Numbered from the stretch's first letter, positions 25,559-35,000 are shown. The stretch is DNA of 64,000 nucleotides from Bacillota bacterium (GCA_023458375.1 JAEWZT010000002.1:273709-337708), one strand, 5' to 3'. Numbers and translations are program-made. The notes: generated from the sequence alone by a model not told the origin.

Positions 25559-25561
25559 AAA

Positions 25562-25903
25562 ATGCGTCATTTCATGCACCTAAACCCATCCCCTTTTGAA
25601 AAAATTAAAAACGGCAGCAAAACGATTGAGCTAAGGCTTTATGACGAGAAGCGGCGTAAAGTCAAGAGAGGGGACGAAATAGAGTTTGCAAAAATTGATT
25701 GGGAAGAAAAGCTGCTTGTAAAGGTTGTAAACATTTACATATTTGACAGCTTTGAAAATCTTTACGACGTATTGCCCCTTGACAAATGCGGCTATACCAA
25801 AGAAAAATTGCCCTTTGCAAAAGCCGGCGACATGGAAAGCCTTTACGGCAAACAAGCGCAGCAAAAATGGGGCGTTGCGGGGATAGAAATAGAAGTAATT
25901 TAA
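25562..25903 (+). CDS. ASCH domain protein
   Basis: A 113-residue single ASCH domain: it opens with HLNPSPFEKIKNGSKTIELR and has the RRKVKRGDEIEF loop, both typical of ASCH/PUA-like folds. The family binds RNA or nucleosides. It starts 3 nt after the second YitT gene and is followed by a terminator, so it is the last gene of that operon. A link to YitT is not obvious. Confidence 0.85.
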   Translation: MRHFMHLNPSPFEKIKNGSKTIELRLYDEKRRKVKRGDEIEFAKIDWEEKLLVKVVNIYIFDSFENLYDVLPLDKCGYTKEKLPFAKAGDMESLYGKQAQQKWGVAGIEIEVI

Positions 25904-25967
25904 AGTTTTAAGCACCATAAGCAGATTAGTTGAAACGCTTAACGAAAGGATAAAATAATTTTAAAAC

Positions 25968-25996
25968 AAAAGGGGCGGAAAATTTCCGCCCCTTTT
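25968..25996 (+). terminator. terminator of the YitT-YitT-ASCH operon
   Basis: AAAAGGGGCGGAAA and TTTCCGCCCCTTTT pair perfectly. Confidence 0.85.
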
Positions 25997-26400
25997 AGTA
26001 TGTTATGTAAAACATTTTCCGTTAATTTTCTTTGTACATTTTTAATCTTATAGTTTTAATATCGTTGACAGCGCAAGATATTTTTAAAGGTTTTCATAAA
26101 ATAAAAAAAAGTTGTCGTGTCCGCAGTTCAAATAATATGTAATTAAAGGCTGCGCCCCAATGGCAGAACAATACGCCGCTATCTGCAACGCGCAAACTTA
26201 AAACGTCAAATGCGGCAGAATGGCTATTTTAACATAAGCAAACTGCCACTTGCCGTCAGCGATAAACGCAGAGTTAGAAAGTTTTGGATTTGCAATGATT
26301 TTGACAATAAAACCAAATCTTTGTTTTTGAGTTGCGCAACAAAAAATAAGCAAACTTCCTTCTTTCTTTTATCTTTTGCCAAAAACAATTTAAGGAACAA
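25997..26400. other. intergenic region
   Basis: About 400 bp between the operon terminator and the terminator of the DUF1858 gene. The short open frames on both strands lack ribosome sites. Nothing recognised. Confidence 0.4.
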
Positions 26401-26432
26401 TAAAGGAGGCAAAAGCGCCTCCTTTATTTTTT
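26401..26432 (-). terminator. terminator after the DUF1858 gene
   Basis: TAAAGGAGGC (26401-26410) and GCCTCCTTTA (26417-26426) form a 10-bp stem, T-rich on both sides. Confidence 0.8.
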
Positions 26433-26444
26433 AACTTATTTTTG

Positions 26445-26636
26445 TTATTTAGCTACCGCGTTTAATTTTTTAAGCATTTCTTCAAGGTTAATGCCGTGGA
26501 CGGCGGCGGCTTCCTCAACCGTTTCGCCCCTTGCCGCAAGGCAGCCTACGCAGCCCATTCCGTAAGAGGAAAAAACGGCGGCGGTAGCGCGGTTTACTTG
26601 CAAAACCTCTATAATTTTCATATCTTTGGTTATCAT
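26445..26636 (-). CDS. DUF1858 (hybrid-cluster-associated disulfide redox) protein
   Basis: A 63-residue protein. MITKDMKIIEVLQVNRATAA and the CxxC in GCVGCLAARGETVEEAA fit DUF1858, the small ScdA-N-like family with a redox-active Cys pair. Members are often encoded near hybrid-cluster or nitrite-related genes, which are absent here. The ribosome site AAAGGAGCAG is strong. Confidence 0.85.
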   Translation of the reverse strand: MITKDMKIIEVLQVNRATAAVFSSYGMGCVGCLAARGETVEEAAAVHGINLEEMLKKLNAVAK

Positions 26637-26709
26637 AACAATCTGCTCCTTTTTATATATTTTGTTTTATTTTGCGTTGTCGCTTTTATTTTATTTTCTG
26701 TTTACTTTT

Positions 26710-27759
26710 CTAATTAAGTTTACTGCCGCAGTCGGGGCAAAACTTTTGCTTATCCTTTACCGAAGCGCCGCAGTTGGGGCAGGCATTTTTTGATTTAAAA
26801 GGCAGACCGCAGTTGGCGCAAAACTTTGCCTCGGGGGCCGAGGCAAAACCGCATTCGGTGCAAAAACGCTTTTTTTCTTGCTGCTCTTTGTCGGTGTCGG
26901 CGGCGTTGGCGATATTGGAAAACGCGGCGTTGACCGCGCCTCCCGCCTGCTGACCCAAACCTATGCCCATAAAGGTGCCAACTGTTCCGGTGTTGCGCGC
27001 GGCGTCGCCCAAAGCATCGGCAGCTCTCTTTTGGGTGTATACGCCCATTTTGTCGGAAAGTATACCCAAAGACGCCCTTTCGTCCATAGCTTTTTCCACC
27101 GATTCGGGGAATGCTATATTTTCAATTACAAAGTTGGTTATGTCAAGCCCGATATTGTTAAACTTTGTCCTTACGTTGCCCGCGCACATATCGCCGAACT
27201 CGTTTAAGTTGGCGTATATTTCAAGGGCGCTCACCTTGCTTTCGGCAATGGTATCGGTAACGGTGGACACAAGCATGCTGCGCAAATAGTCGGCGATATC
27301 TTTTACGCCGAACTTGTTAACTGTTCCGAACAGCTCTTTCATAAAGGTTCTGGCCTCGTGCACCTTAAAGGAATAGGTGCCGAAAGCCCCCACGCGTATA
27401 ATGCCGAAGTCTTTGTCTTTTACCACCAAAGGCCTGCTCGTGCCCCACTTTTGGTTTACAAATTGCTTTGTGCTGACAAAATAAACTTCCGCCTTAAAGC
27501 GTGATTCTTTACCTTGATAAAACAAAGCGCCAAGCCCCGAAAGTATGGGCAGGTTTTTTGTGGTCAAGGTATATTTGCCCGGTTCAAAAACGTCGGCGAT
27601 TTTTCCCAAGTGGACGAATACGGCAAGCTGGCTTTCCCTTACCGTCAAAGAGGAGCCTGAAATAATTTCTTTGCCCCCGTGCGGAAACTGGTAGACAAGG
27701 GTATCGGCGGAAGGGTCTTTCCACTCAATCACCTGCCACATTTGGTCCTTAAACGCCAT
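26710..27759 (-). CDS. SPFH domain protein with C-terminal zinc ribbons
   Basis: A 349-residue protein. Residues about 20-240 form an SPFH/band-7-like domain of the YdjI/virion-core type (RTFMKELFGTVNKFGVKDIA). After an Ala/Gly-rich linker come two zinc ribbons, CTECG...CANCG and CPNCG...CPDCG, at about 298-345. Such proteins form membrane-linked scaffolds and are often linked with phage-shock-type stress. It is monocistronic here; RBS GGAGTTACC. Confidence 0.87.
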   Translation of the reverse strand: MAFKDQMWQVIEWKDPSADTLVYQFPHGGKEIISGSSLTVRESQLAVFVHLGKIADVFEPGKYTLTTKNLPILSGLGALFYQGKESRFKAEVYFVSTKQFVNQKWGTSRPLVVKDKDFGIIRVGAFGTYSFKVHEARTFMKELFGTVNKFGVKDIADYLRSMLVSTVTDTIAESKVSALEIYANLNEFGDMCAGNVRTKFNNIGLDITNFVIENIAFPESVEKAMDERASLGILSDKMGVYTQKRAADALGDAARNTGTVGTFMGIGLGQQAGGAVNAAFSNIANAADTDKEQQEKKRFCTECGFASAPEAKFCANCGLPFKSKNACPNCGASVKDKQKFCPDCGSKLN

Positions 27760-27904
27760 AGCGGTAACTCCTTTGCCATATATTTTGTATTTTTAATTAT
27801 AGCATAACGGCAAAAAGGGCGCAATAGATTTGTTGGACTTGCATAGGCTTGTCCTTGCCATATTTTTTAAGTGCCCGCAATAGAATATAGCGAGGAAAAA
27901 TATA

Positions 27905-28588
27905 ATGCTGTTAAGTCAACTTTTGGGTAAAAAAATTGTATGTTTAACTGATACCGCCGACTTGGGAAACGTTGAAAGCCTGCTTTTTAACGAAAATTTG
28001 ACGGCGGCAATTTATTTAAAGGCCGGCGCCCGCTTAATTCCCGTTGAGCAGATTTTTAAAATTTCCGACGCCGTTGTTATAAAAAGCTGCGGCGAAAAGG
28101 AAAATATCAAAGATATTAAGCTTGCGGGGGAAGCGCAAACTTGCGGCGATAAAACTGTTCGGCCGGAACAGCCGCAAGTGGAACAGGCCTCGTTTTCTTT
28201 ATACAAAACGCCGCTTTATTCTACGGCGGGAAAGTTTTTGGGCAGTTGCGAGGATGTGCTTTTGACAAACGGTTTAAAGGTAAAAGGCATAATAACTGCG
28301 GAAAAAAACTATACGCCGCGCGCGGTGTTTTCTGCGGGACAAAGCGTTTTGATTAAAGCCGCTTTGCCAAAGGGCGAAAGTTTGTCTTATGCTGTAAAAA
28401 CGCAAAACCACGAAATAGTTTACGGTGATTTTACCTTTTTAATAGGCAAAAAGCTGGGGTCGTCTTTACTCGACAGGCAGGGGTGCCTGCTTGCCGCAAG
28501 GGGGCAAAAGATAAGCGACCGCCTTTTAATGACGGCAAAAATCCACGGCAAACTCAAAGAGCTGGCGGTTAAGGCGAAAGAAATGTAA
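27905..28588 (+). CDS. PRC-barrel-like protein with two repeats
   Basis: A 227-residue cytoplasmic protein. The N-terminal 60 residues (LSQLLGKKIVCLTDTADLGNV) and the section from about 100 (LYKTPLYSTAGKFLGSCEDVLL) look like two PRC-barrel domains. Similar proteins of sporeformers (YlmC and relatives) have unclear roles. The ribosome site GCGAGGAAAAATATA is good. It is not in an operon. Confidence 0.7.
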   Translation: MLLSQLLGKKIVCLTDTADLGNVESLLFNENLTAAIYLKAGARLIPVEQIFKISDAVVIKSCGEKENIKDIKLAGEAQTCGDKTVRPEQPQVEQASFSLYKTPLYSTAGKFLGSCEDVLLTNGLKVKGIITAEKNYTPRAVFSAGQSVLIKAALPKGESLSYAVKTQNHEIVYGDFTFLIGKKLGSSLLDRQGCLLAARGQKISDRLLMTAKIHGKLKELAVKAKEM

Positions 28589-28933
28589 AATAGTGAGCAA
28601 AACTTCCTAAATAAACAAGAAATATCAGCGACATATGCCGCACATCATAATTTATTTTTTTTATTAAAATATTTTACTCAGTTTGCAACATTTTTGAAAA
28701 ATACCAAGACTGTATAATATAAAGTATTATAAAATGTGCAGAAAACCTATATCTTAACAAAAGGGAAGAATACTGTATGATAATACCGTATAATTCATAG
28801 ACAAAGCCGCAGATACGCGGCAGATTTACTTTGTTTTATTAAAAGATTTTACAGCAAACCGATATTCTCTTAACGGTAAGGGAAAATTGTCTGTTTTAAC
28901 GGCATGTAATATATAAAGGAGTGAAATGGAATT
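28589..28933. other. AT-rich intergenic region
   Basis: About 345 bp. A TATAAT-like box (GTATAATATAAAG near 28713) has no clear -35 partner. A hairpin GCCGCAGATACGCGGC lies near 28806. No gene recognised. Confidence 0.4.
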
Positions 28934-29424
28934 GTGAAAAAATCATTAGCAATTAAGCTGCTTTCGGCGTTACTCATAATCATACTCATTTTTTCGCTTG
29001 GTGGTTGCTGCAATGAAGATATAGACGAAGACAATTTTGCTTTAAGCGGAAAGACCGAAATAAAAATCAGAGAAACCCTTTTAGCAAACTCTAAAAATGA
29101 CAATATAACAATAAGCGATATAGTGATTAAGCACTATTTAGGCAACTACCAAGGGTAGCCTTGGCGGTAATGATTGAAGGTGATAAAAATAACCAGATTA
29201 CTGTTTTAACAGGGGTTAATCTCGCAGGAGTTTTATTTCTTTTTCCTAATGAAACAATCCGAATTTATCATAAAGGTAATATTTATCGGTTGCATGAGGC
29301 ATATCAACGCAGACTTGTAAGGAAAGCTGACTTGAAAAGATTATTAGAAAGATATATAGCTTTGTATCCCGAATTAGACCCCGATAAGAAAGACATAGCA
29401 GGATGGCTTATACAGTATTATTAA
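28934..29424 (+). pseudogene. small lipoprotein gene split by a frameshift
   Basis: The GTG at 28934 with AAGGAG upstream starts a 74-residue frame with a lipobox (FSLGGC). It ends at TAG 29156-29158, right after HYLGNYQG. A second frame, two bases off, carries on as LAVMIEGDKNNQITVL, with the typical end GNIYRLHEAYQRRLVRKADL. Together they give one small Clostridial lipoprotein of about 160 residues of the form YxGxYxGxVAVMI...FYxLxEAY. One missing base explains the break. Confidence 0.7.
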
Positions 29425-29449
29425 AAATATAAAATAAGGGGGAAAACTA

Positions 29450-30111
29450 ATGAAAAAAAGTGTATTTGAAAAAATTGGCAATATCAATCCTGCCTATGGG
29501 TAGCATAAGCGCTAATGCCGCAGAAATTAACAACGTAAAAGAGTATGTCGAGCAAAAGATATTCTGCAACGCTACCATAGAAGACGATTTTTCAGACGAC
29601 AGGGTGCTGATTGTGCTAAACAAGAATGAAAGCCAAAGTTTTAAGGCTTATCAAGCAAGTGATTTTTCCAATATTAACTGATCTGAAGTTAAAGATTTGA
29701 CGGCGGCTACGGGAGAACTAGTAAAAAACAAGCTGCAAACGGGAAAAAGCACAAGCGAAAACTCCGCCTTTGAAATAAACACCGAAAAATTCAGAAGAAT
29801 ATTGTGTCTTATACTAGATGAAAAGAGTAAAGAAAATGTCCTGAAAGTTATCAAAAAACTTGAAAAAAGAGACGATATTTTATGTGCCGAACCCGACTAT
29901 ATAATGTCAATTTGCGAGACAACATCCGATGACCCTTATTATACAAGCGGAGAACAATGGGCAATAAATAAAATTCCCAATGACCCATCCAAAGCTGAAC
30001 CCGCCCGACGAATCTGAGGAAATAATATTTGACGCGGTTGCCAAAAATGACGGTAATTTTTATATTTACGTTGACAAAATCTTTATTATAAAAACGGACG
30101 ATATTATATAG
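29450..30111 (+). pseudogene. subtilase (S8) remnant with a large internal deletion
   Basis: Signal-peptide region KKLAISILPMGSISANAAEI, then a propeptide-like part (ILCLILDEKSKENVLKVIKK; DDILCAEPDYIMS) and the S8 lead-in YYTSGEQWAINKI are visible. Defects: the ATG at 29450 is out of frame with the rest, TGA (29679-29681) interrupts the frame, and the whole catalytic domain is absent; the frame jumps to an unrelated tail (LNPPDESEEIIFDAVAKNDG) ending at 30111. Confidence 0.7.
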
Positions 30112-30190
30112 AATAATTCATCAAGCGGTTAGTTTTATTTTCAAAACGATTAAACGATTTTACAACGGCAATAAATGTAATTGTAAAATT

Positions 30191-30222
30191 AAAAGACGGT
30201 TATAAGCCGTCTTTTAATTTTT
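30191..30222 (+). terminator. terminator
   Basis: AAAAGACGG (30191-30199) and CCGTCTTTT (30207-30215) are followed by AATTTTTTT. It ends the decayed cluster, and its A-rich left flank also lets it serve the tRNA-Gln on the minus strand. Confidence 0.8.
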
Positions 30223-30223
30223 T

Positions 30224-30298
30224 TGGCTAGGGTAGCAGGATTTGAACCTGCGAATGACGGAGTCAGAATCCGTTGCCTTACCGCTTGGCTATACCCCA
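30224..30298 (-). tRNA. tRNA-Gln (anticodon CTG)
   Basis: A 75-nt tRNA. The acceptor stem TGGGGTA/TACCCTA is followed by G and an encoded CCA. The anticodon loop ATTCTGACT gives CTG, which reads CAG. The T-loop is GGTTCAAATCC. Confidence 0.95.
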
Positions 30299-30850
30299 AT
30301 AAAAACTGCCCCCTCAAAACGGGTGGCTTAGAATAATAATAGACTAAAAGAGGCAAAAAGTCAATCGTTTAATGGGTTAAATAGACCCCTTAAAGTTTTG
30401 GGAAAGACCTTGACTAAGCCCGCCTCATTTGCTACAATTCCAAGTATTGTTTTTAAAAAAAAGCGTATGAAAAACAGAGCAAAAAATAAGAAATAGGGAC
30501 AAAGATAGTTAGGTTTGCGCTCTTGGCAAAAATAGTGTAAACTGTTTTTTGGGCAGAGAAATAAAACAGGCTTGTTTGAGATTAAAAAAGAACTAAGCGC
30601 TTTAAGCGGAATAAAACGATTTTATAAATATGTAGTTGTCAAAATTAAAGTCTTTGAACTTAAAAGCGTTACAAAGTTAATTAAAAACAAGAGCATTCCT
30701 TTTTAAGAACAACCGCTTTTAAAAAAGAGGTAAGGGCGCGAATAACAAGCATAACCGCTTATATAAAAAGCAGATGATAGTTCAAAAGCGACAAACCAAA
30801 AAAACTGTTCCTGCTAAATGCAAAGCCAAAGGAACAAAAAATAAAAAGAT
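30299..30850. other. intergenic region upstream of tRNA-Gln and the MGMT gene
   Basis: About 550 bp. It holds the tRNA-Gln promoter (30336-30364). The rest is A-rich with no supportable gene; long open frames on the minus strand are the shadow of the MGMT gene. Confidence 0.4.
30336..30364 (-). promoter_or_regulatory. sigma-A promoter of tRNA-Gln
   Basis: On the minus strand TTGACT (30359-30364), 17 nt, TATTAT (30336-30341), about 37 bp before the tRNA 5' end. Confidence 0.8.
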
Positions 30851-31192
30851 ATGAGCAAAGATTTTTTTAAAAGAACATACGAATACCTTAAAAAAGTACC
30901 CAGTGGAAAAGTAGTAACTTACGGGCAAATTGCGCGCGCTATCGGCGCTGCGCGCTGCGCCAAGCAGGTGGGCTACGCGCTTCACTGCAACCCTTCGCCT
31001 TATGTTATCCCCTGCCATAGGGTGGTCAACAGGTTTGGGGGGCTTGCGCCCGCGTTTGCTTTCGGCGGACTGGAAATTCAGCAGAAGCTGCTTGAAGAAG
31101 AGGGCGTAGAAGTGGTTGACGGCGTTGTTGATTTGAAAAAATATCAGTTTAGTGAGACTGCGGAAGGGAAGGGCTATGAAAAAGGGGTTTGA
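30851..31192 (+). CDS. MGMT family (O6-alkylguanine alkyltransferase-like) protein
   Basis: A 113-residue protein consisting only of the C-terminal MGMT/Ada domain. The active-site motif VIPCHRVV with Cys55 is intact, as are the helix VVTYGQIARAIGAARCA and a GLAPAFAFGG loop. It can take an alkyl group from DNA or act as a lesion-binding alkyltransferase-like protein; the intact Cys favours the former. It overlaps the DUF1846 gene by 17 nt. Confidence 0.85.
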   Translation: MSKDFFKRTYEYLKKVPSGKVVTYGQIARAIGAARCAKQVGYALHCNPSPYVIPCHRVVNRFGGLAPAFAFGGLEIQQKLLEEEGVEVVDGVVDLKKYQFSETAEGKGYEKGV

Positions 31193-32657
31193 CAACAATC
31201 TGTATATAAAAAGGCAGTCGGAATTTATTTTAAAACGCATTGAAAAGTTTGACAACAAACTGTATTTGGAGTTTGGCGGAAAACTTTTTGACGACCTGCA
31301 CGCCTCGCGCGTGCTTCCAGGTTTTGACGCAAACGCCAAAATCAAGCTGCTTAAAAAGCTCAAAGACAGCGCGGAAGTCATATTCTGCATCAGCAGCAAA
31401 GATATTTTGAGAAATAAAATGCGCGCCGATTTCGGCATAACATATTCCCTTGAAGCTATGCGCGTAATAGACAATCTGCGCAAAGAGGGCATTTTGGTTT
31501 CTGCAATAATAATAACCCTTTTTGAGGAAGAGCCCGCCGTAGAGCAATTTAAGCAAAAGCTGGAATTGCAGGGCGAAAAGGTATATATCCACAGGGCGAC
31601 AAAGGGCTACCCCCTAGACGTCAATACCATTGTATCGGAAGAGGGTTACGGTCAAAACTCATATGTGCCTACCACACGCCCCTTAGTGGTGGTTACCGCG
31701 CCCGGTCCCGGCAGCGGCAAATTAGCCACTTGTTTGACTCAGCTTTACCACGAGCACAAAAAGGGCATTTTTGCGGGATACGCAAAATACGAAACTTTCC
31801 CCGTGTGGAATCTACCCCTTTCCCACCCCGTAAACGTTGCTTACGAGGCGGCGACGGCGGATTTACAAGATATTAATATGATTGACTACTATCACCTGCA
31901 AGCCAACAACGAGCAGACGGTAAATTATAACCGCGACCTTGAAACTTTCCCCGTATTAAATAACATTTTAACGCGCATAACGGGCAAGGATATTTACCGC
32001 TCCCCTACCGAAATGGGCGTAAATATGATTGCAAGCGCCATTACGGACGACGAAGTGTGCTGTTATGCGGCTAAGCAGGAAGTTTTGCGCCGCTATTACG
32101 CCGCGAGGGTATTTTACAAAGAGGGTGCCACGCAGCTTGACACTGTAAAGCGCCTTGAATTTTTGATGCGCCAGCTTGCCTTGGTTCCCTCCGACCGCCC
32201 CTGCGTCCCCCCCGCGCTTGATTACGAAAAACGCTGCGGAATGCCCACCTGCGCCATTGAGCTTGACGACGGCAGGATAGTTATGGGCAAGCAGAGCACC
32301 CTTTTGACGGCTACTTCCGCCGCCGTGTTAAACGCTTTAAAGGTATTAGCCGGCATTAAAGACGAAATAAAACTGCTTCCGCCGCAAATTATCCAGCCTA
32401 TAATCTATTTAAACAAGTCGGTATATAAGTCAAAGCGCTCTATGATGACGCTTGAACAGGTGCTGATTGCGCTCGCAATGTCGCAAACGTATAACGACGC
32501 GGCGGCGCTTGCGCTCAAATACCTGCCCTCCTTAAAGGGGGCGCAGGCGCACACAACGAGAATACTAACAAGCGCCACCCAAACGGTTTTCAGAAAGCTG
32601 GAAATGTCGGTAACAAGCGAGGACATTTACGTCAGCAGCGACCTTTATACGGAATAA
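31176..32657 (+). CDS. DUF1846 family protein
   Basis: A 493-residue protein with the full DUF1846 layout: N-terminal KRQSEFILKRIEKFDNKLYL, a PTTRPLVVVTAPGPGSGKLA nucleotide-type loop near 170, and the SPTEMGVNMIASAI segment. The family has known structures but no assigned reaction; it contains a P-loop-like Gly-Ser-Gly-Lys. The ATG at 31176 has a GGAAGGG site and overlaps the MGMT gene, so translation is coupled. Confidence 0.88.
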   Translation: MKKGFDNNLYIKRQSEFILKRIEKFDNKLYLEFGGKLFDDLHASRVLPGFDANAKIKLLKKLKDSAEVIFCISSKDILRNKMRADFGITYSLEAMRVIDNLRKEGILVSAIIITLFEEEPAVEQFKQKLELQGEKVYIHRATKGYPLDVNTIVSEEGYGQNSYVPTTRPLVVVTAPGPGSGKLATCLTQLYHEHKKGIFAGYAKYETFPVWNLPLSHPVNVAYEAATADLQDINMIDYYHLQANNEQTVNYNRDLETFPVLNNILTRITGKDIYRSPTEMGVNMIASAITDDEVCCYAAKQEVLRRYYAARVFYKEGATQLDTVKRLEFLMRQLALVPSDRPCVPPALDYEKRCGMPTCAIELDDGRIVMGKQSTLLTATSAAVLNALKVLAGIKDEIKLLPPQIIQPIIYLNKSVYKSKRSMMTLEQVLIALAMSQTYNDAAALALKYLPSLKGAQAHTTRILTSATQTVFRKLEMSVTSEDIYVSSDLYTE

Positions 32658-33110
32658 GCCACAAAAATAAGCATACTGCTGGGATTTAATTTGTCAGACC
32701 TTAAAAGGGTAACCCGAATGAAGCGGTTCTTATTATTTTGAGATGACGTAGCCCATTCCATTGATTTTTAAACTTATTATATCTTGTTTGCTGCTTGCCC
32801 AAATGCCCCCGCTTTATAACCTCGCTCAAATAGCTTTTGCTTTTATGCGGCGACAATTAAACGTTTGGGTTTGCAAGGCAAGAAAACGCCGCGACTTGTG
32901 ATTACAAAACTATAAATAAAGTTTTAAAAAAACAGAAAAACAGCTAAAATAAAGTTTGCGCTAGCAATTTTGTAATGCATTTTGTCTTAAAAAAACTTAT
33001 TAAAAAAAGAAACGCTCTGCAATAAAAATCACGTTATAAATTCCGTAAATCTTTGCTTAATGAAACTTATGAAAGAATCAATAATAAAAATTAAATATTA
33101 AAATATAGTT
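32658..33110. other. intergenic region
   Basis: About 450 bp of AT-rich sequence with stops in all frames and no recognised RNA, repeat or strong promoter. Confidence 0.4.
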
Positions 33111-33671
33111 TTGCGCGATTGTTTGAAATCGGACATTGCCGACGAAATTAGGTGGTTTAAAGAAGAAACCGCTTGGATAAAAGCCGACACCCCTTGGGAA
33201 TCTGTTGTGCCCATAGACGAGCAAGAGCTAAAAAATCAAGTGCTTGACGTTATTTCTTCAACGCGCCCCGCCGACCTTCGCTCCCGATTAGAAATTGAAA
33301 CGCAAGGGAAACATATCGGCTTTGTATGCTCTTATCCGCTTGATTATAATTTTGAGCCTATTCAATACGGCAAAGCAGAAGGAAACGCTAAAAAATATTG
33401 CGCTTTGGGCATAGAAATCTGCGAGCCCGCTTTTTGGGGCAAAGGCTTGGGAAGGCAGGTTCTTGCGGCGACAATAAGGTATTACCAAGACAACGGTTTC
33501 AACGATTTTTATTTGGAAACATGGTCTGGTAATACGCGCATGTTAAAGTGCGCGCAAAAGTTAGGCTTTTATATATGTAAACAAATACCGGCGTTTCGGC
33601 AGGCAAGCGGAATTGACTATGACGCCGTCATATTACTTTTGGACGGCAATAAGTTCAAGGAATATTATTAA
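33111..33671 (+). CDS. GNAT family N-acetyltransferase
   Basis: A 186-residue GNAT protein. The acetyl-CoA loop is seen in EPAFWGKGLGRQVLAA (about 108-123), followed by the typical LETWSGNTRMLKCAQKLGFY. The DIADEIRWFKEETAWIKADT start is common in clostridial relatives. The frame opens only after a TAA at 33099-33101, with a TTG at 33111 as the first possible start and no clear ribosome site, so the N-terminus may be damaged or use an unusual start. Acceptor substrate unknown. Confidence 0.78.
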   Translation: MRDCLKSDIADEIRWFKEETAWIKADTPWESVVPIDEQELKNQVLDVISSTRPADLRSRLEIETQGKHIGFVCSYPLDYNFEPIQYGKAEGNAKKYCALGIEICEPAFWGKGLGRQVLAATIRYYQDNGFNDFYLETWSGNTRMLKCAQKLGFYICKQIPAFRQASGIDYDAVILLLDGNKFKEYY

Positions 33672-33753
33672 ATAATTAAAAAGACAGAGATTGCGCCTTT
33701 TGAAAACGCGTGTCGCAGCCTTAATAAAAATAAATATTATTAAAAGGGAACTT

Positions 33754-34239
33754 ATGACAGATTGGCAGAAACTAAACGAAATATATAAGCCTTTGCATGA
33801 AAAGGCAATTGAAATATTAAAGTCGCTTAAAGAAAAAGGATTTATGGCTAAACTGTCCTATTGCAATTTGCACGAAATTTTGGTTGAAGGACAATACAAG
33901 AAGGAATATTTTCCGTTGCCCGAAATAGAAATTGAAAATTTAACTAAAAGCGCCGATTTAGGCATAACGCTGAACGGCGGACTTTGGCTGGAAGTAACAC
34001 TGCAAAAAGAACGCGCCGCCCAGCTTGATTTTTCTAATCTTTCAAAAAATTACAGCATTGAGGTTTACGGGGCAGAGGATTATCTTACCGACTTTTATCG
34101 CGCGGGCTTAGACGCAAGTTTAACGGCGGAAAAAATCGCGAAATCAAGCGAAAAAGAAATACATATTAACTTTGCAATTACCAACAGTCAGCCTAGGGAT
34201 GTTGCACTAATAATAGAGAGTATAAAAGCCTTAGTATAA
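33754..34239 (+). CDS. conserved protein of unknown function
   Basis: A 161-residue soluble protein. The ATG at 33754 has AAGGGAA upstream; the longer frame from 33691 has none. Mixed helix and strand with no Cys motif or membrane segment; it contains EIEIENLTKSADLGITLNGG and ends DVALIIESIKALV. I do not recognise the family. It may share the GNAT transcript (82-nt gap). Confidence 0.6.
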   Translation: MTDWQKLNEIYKPLHEKAIEILKSLKEKGFMAKLSYCNLHEILVEGQYKKEYFPLPEIEIENLTKSADLGITLNGGLWLEVTLQKERAAQLDFSNLSKNYSIEVYGAEDYLTDFYRAGLDASLTAEKIAKSSEKEIHINFAITNSQPRDVALIIESIKALV

Positions 34240-34266
34240 GGTAAATCAAAATATAACCGCATGTTT

Positions 34267-34833
34267 TTATTTGTTTATTACTTTGCCTTGAAGATGCGAA
34301 AGGTCAAACTCGCCCCTTGAACGGCTGTCGGAAGATATAAGCCTGTTGTCGCCTATTAAAAACACGCCTTGTTTTACGACGTATTCCCCCTCTGTCGGTA
34401 TGCAGCCTAAAACTTCGTAAAAATTAAAATCTTTGGGAACTAAGGGTATCGCTACCCCCTCGTATTCTTCGTCAATCCATTCATTTGTTCCCTTATATTT
34501 TATTTGTATGCGGTAGTTTTCTCCGTCTAGCGTTACGGCGCGCAGGCAATCTCCCTCAAAGGCTATAACCCTTTTTAGCAAATACTCGCCGCTCACGCTG
34601 TCAAGTATTACAATGACGTCGCCGCGCGCAATGTTGTCCGTCTTATGCACCCATACCCTTTGCCCGTTTTGATAGCTAGGCTCCATTGAAGCGCCTTGGG
34701 TAATAAAGCTTGTAAACACATAAATGCGCAAAAGAAAGGCTACAATGATAATAACCACCGCAATAAAAACGGTAATTAATGTGCCTTTGTCTATTTTATT
34801 TGTTTGCGCGTTATCGCTGCTAGTTTTTTGCAT
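34267..34833 (-). CDS. lepB: signal peptidase I
   Basis: A 188-residue type I signal peptidase with one N-terminal membrane helix (LITVFIAVVIIIVAFLL). Ser49 in QGASMEPS is the nucleophile and Lys87 in EYLLKRVIAFEGD the base; the GDNRLISSDSRSRGEF box is present. It cuts signal peptides on the outer face of the membrane. It overlaps the DUF951 gene by 14 nt. Confidence 0.93.
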   Translation of the reverse strand: MQKTSSDNAQTNKIDKGTLITVFIAVVIIIVAFLLRIYVFTSFITQGASMEPSYQNGQRVWVHKTDNIARGDVIVILDSVSGEYLLKRVIAFEGDCLRAVTLDGENYRIQIKYKGTNEWIDEEYEGVAIPLVPKDFNFYEVLGCIPTEGEYVVKQGVFLIGDNRLISSDSRSRGEFDLSHLQGKVINK

Positions 34834-34993
34834 TTTTCACCGCTTTGTTATATTCAAGAAGGCTTAGCATAATGATATGCCCGCATTTATCGCACTTTAA
34901 TTTAATGTCGGCGCCCACCCTAATTACCGTAAAAAGGTCGTTTCCGCAGGGGTGAAGTTTTTTAAGTTTAACTTTTTCTCCCAAAACAGCCAT
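34820..34993 (-). CDS. DUF951 family small zinc-binding protein
   Basis: A 57-residue protein with the DUF951 signature: KLKKLHPCGNDLFTVIRVGA followed by LKCDKCGHIIMLSLLEYNK. Three of the cysteines form a zinc-binding set (PCG and CDKCG). This family is common in Firmicutes, often near ychF or rpsF; its role is unknown. The ATG at 34993 and TAG at 34820-34822 are clear; it ends 14 nt into lepB, so the two are coupled. Confidence 0.85.
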   Translation of the reverse strand: MAVLGEKVKLKKLHPCGNDLFTVIRVGADIKLKCDKCGHIIMLSLLEYNKAVKNAKN

Positions 34994-35000
34994 TTATATT

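Noticed and set aside
28934..30111. TGA read as a sense codon
   Set aside because: Other genes in the window (for example ftcD and the MGMT gene) end at TGA in tight overlaps, so TGA is a normal stop and the locus is simply decayed.
30782..31492. 236-codon frame on the minus strand
   Set aside because: It is the complementary shadow of the MGMT and DUF1846 genes, which have intact family motifs and ribosome sites.
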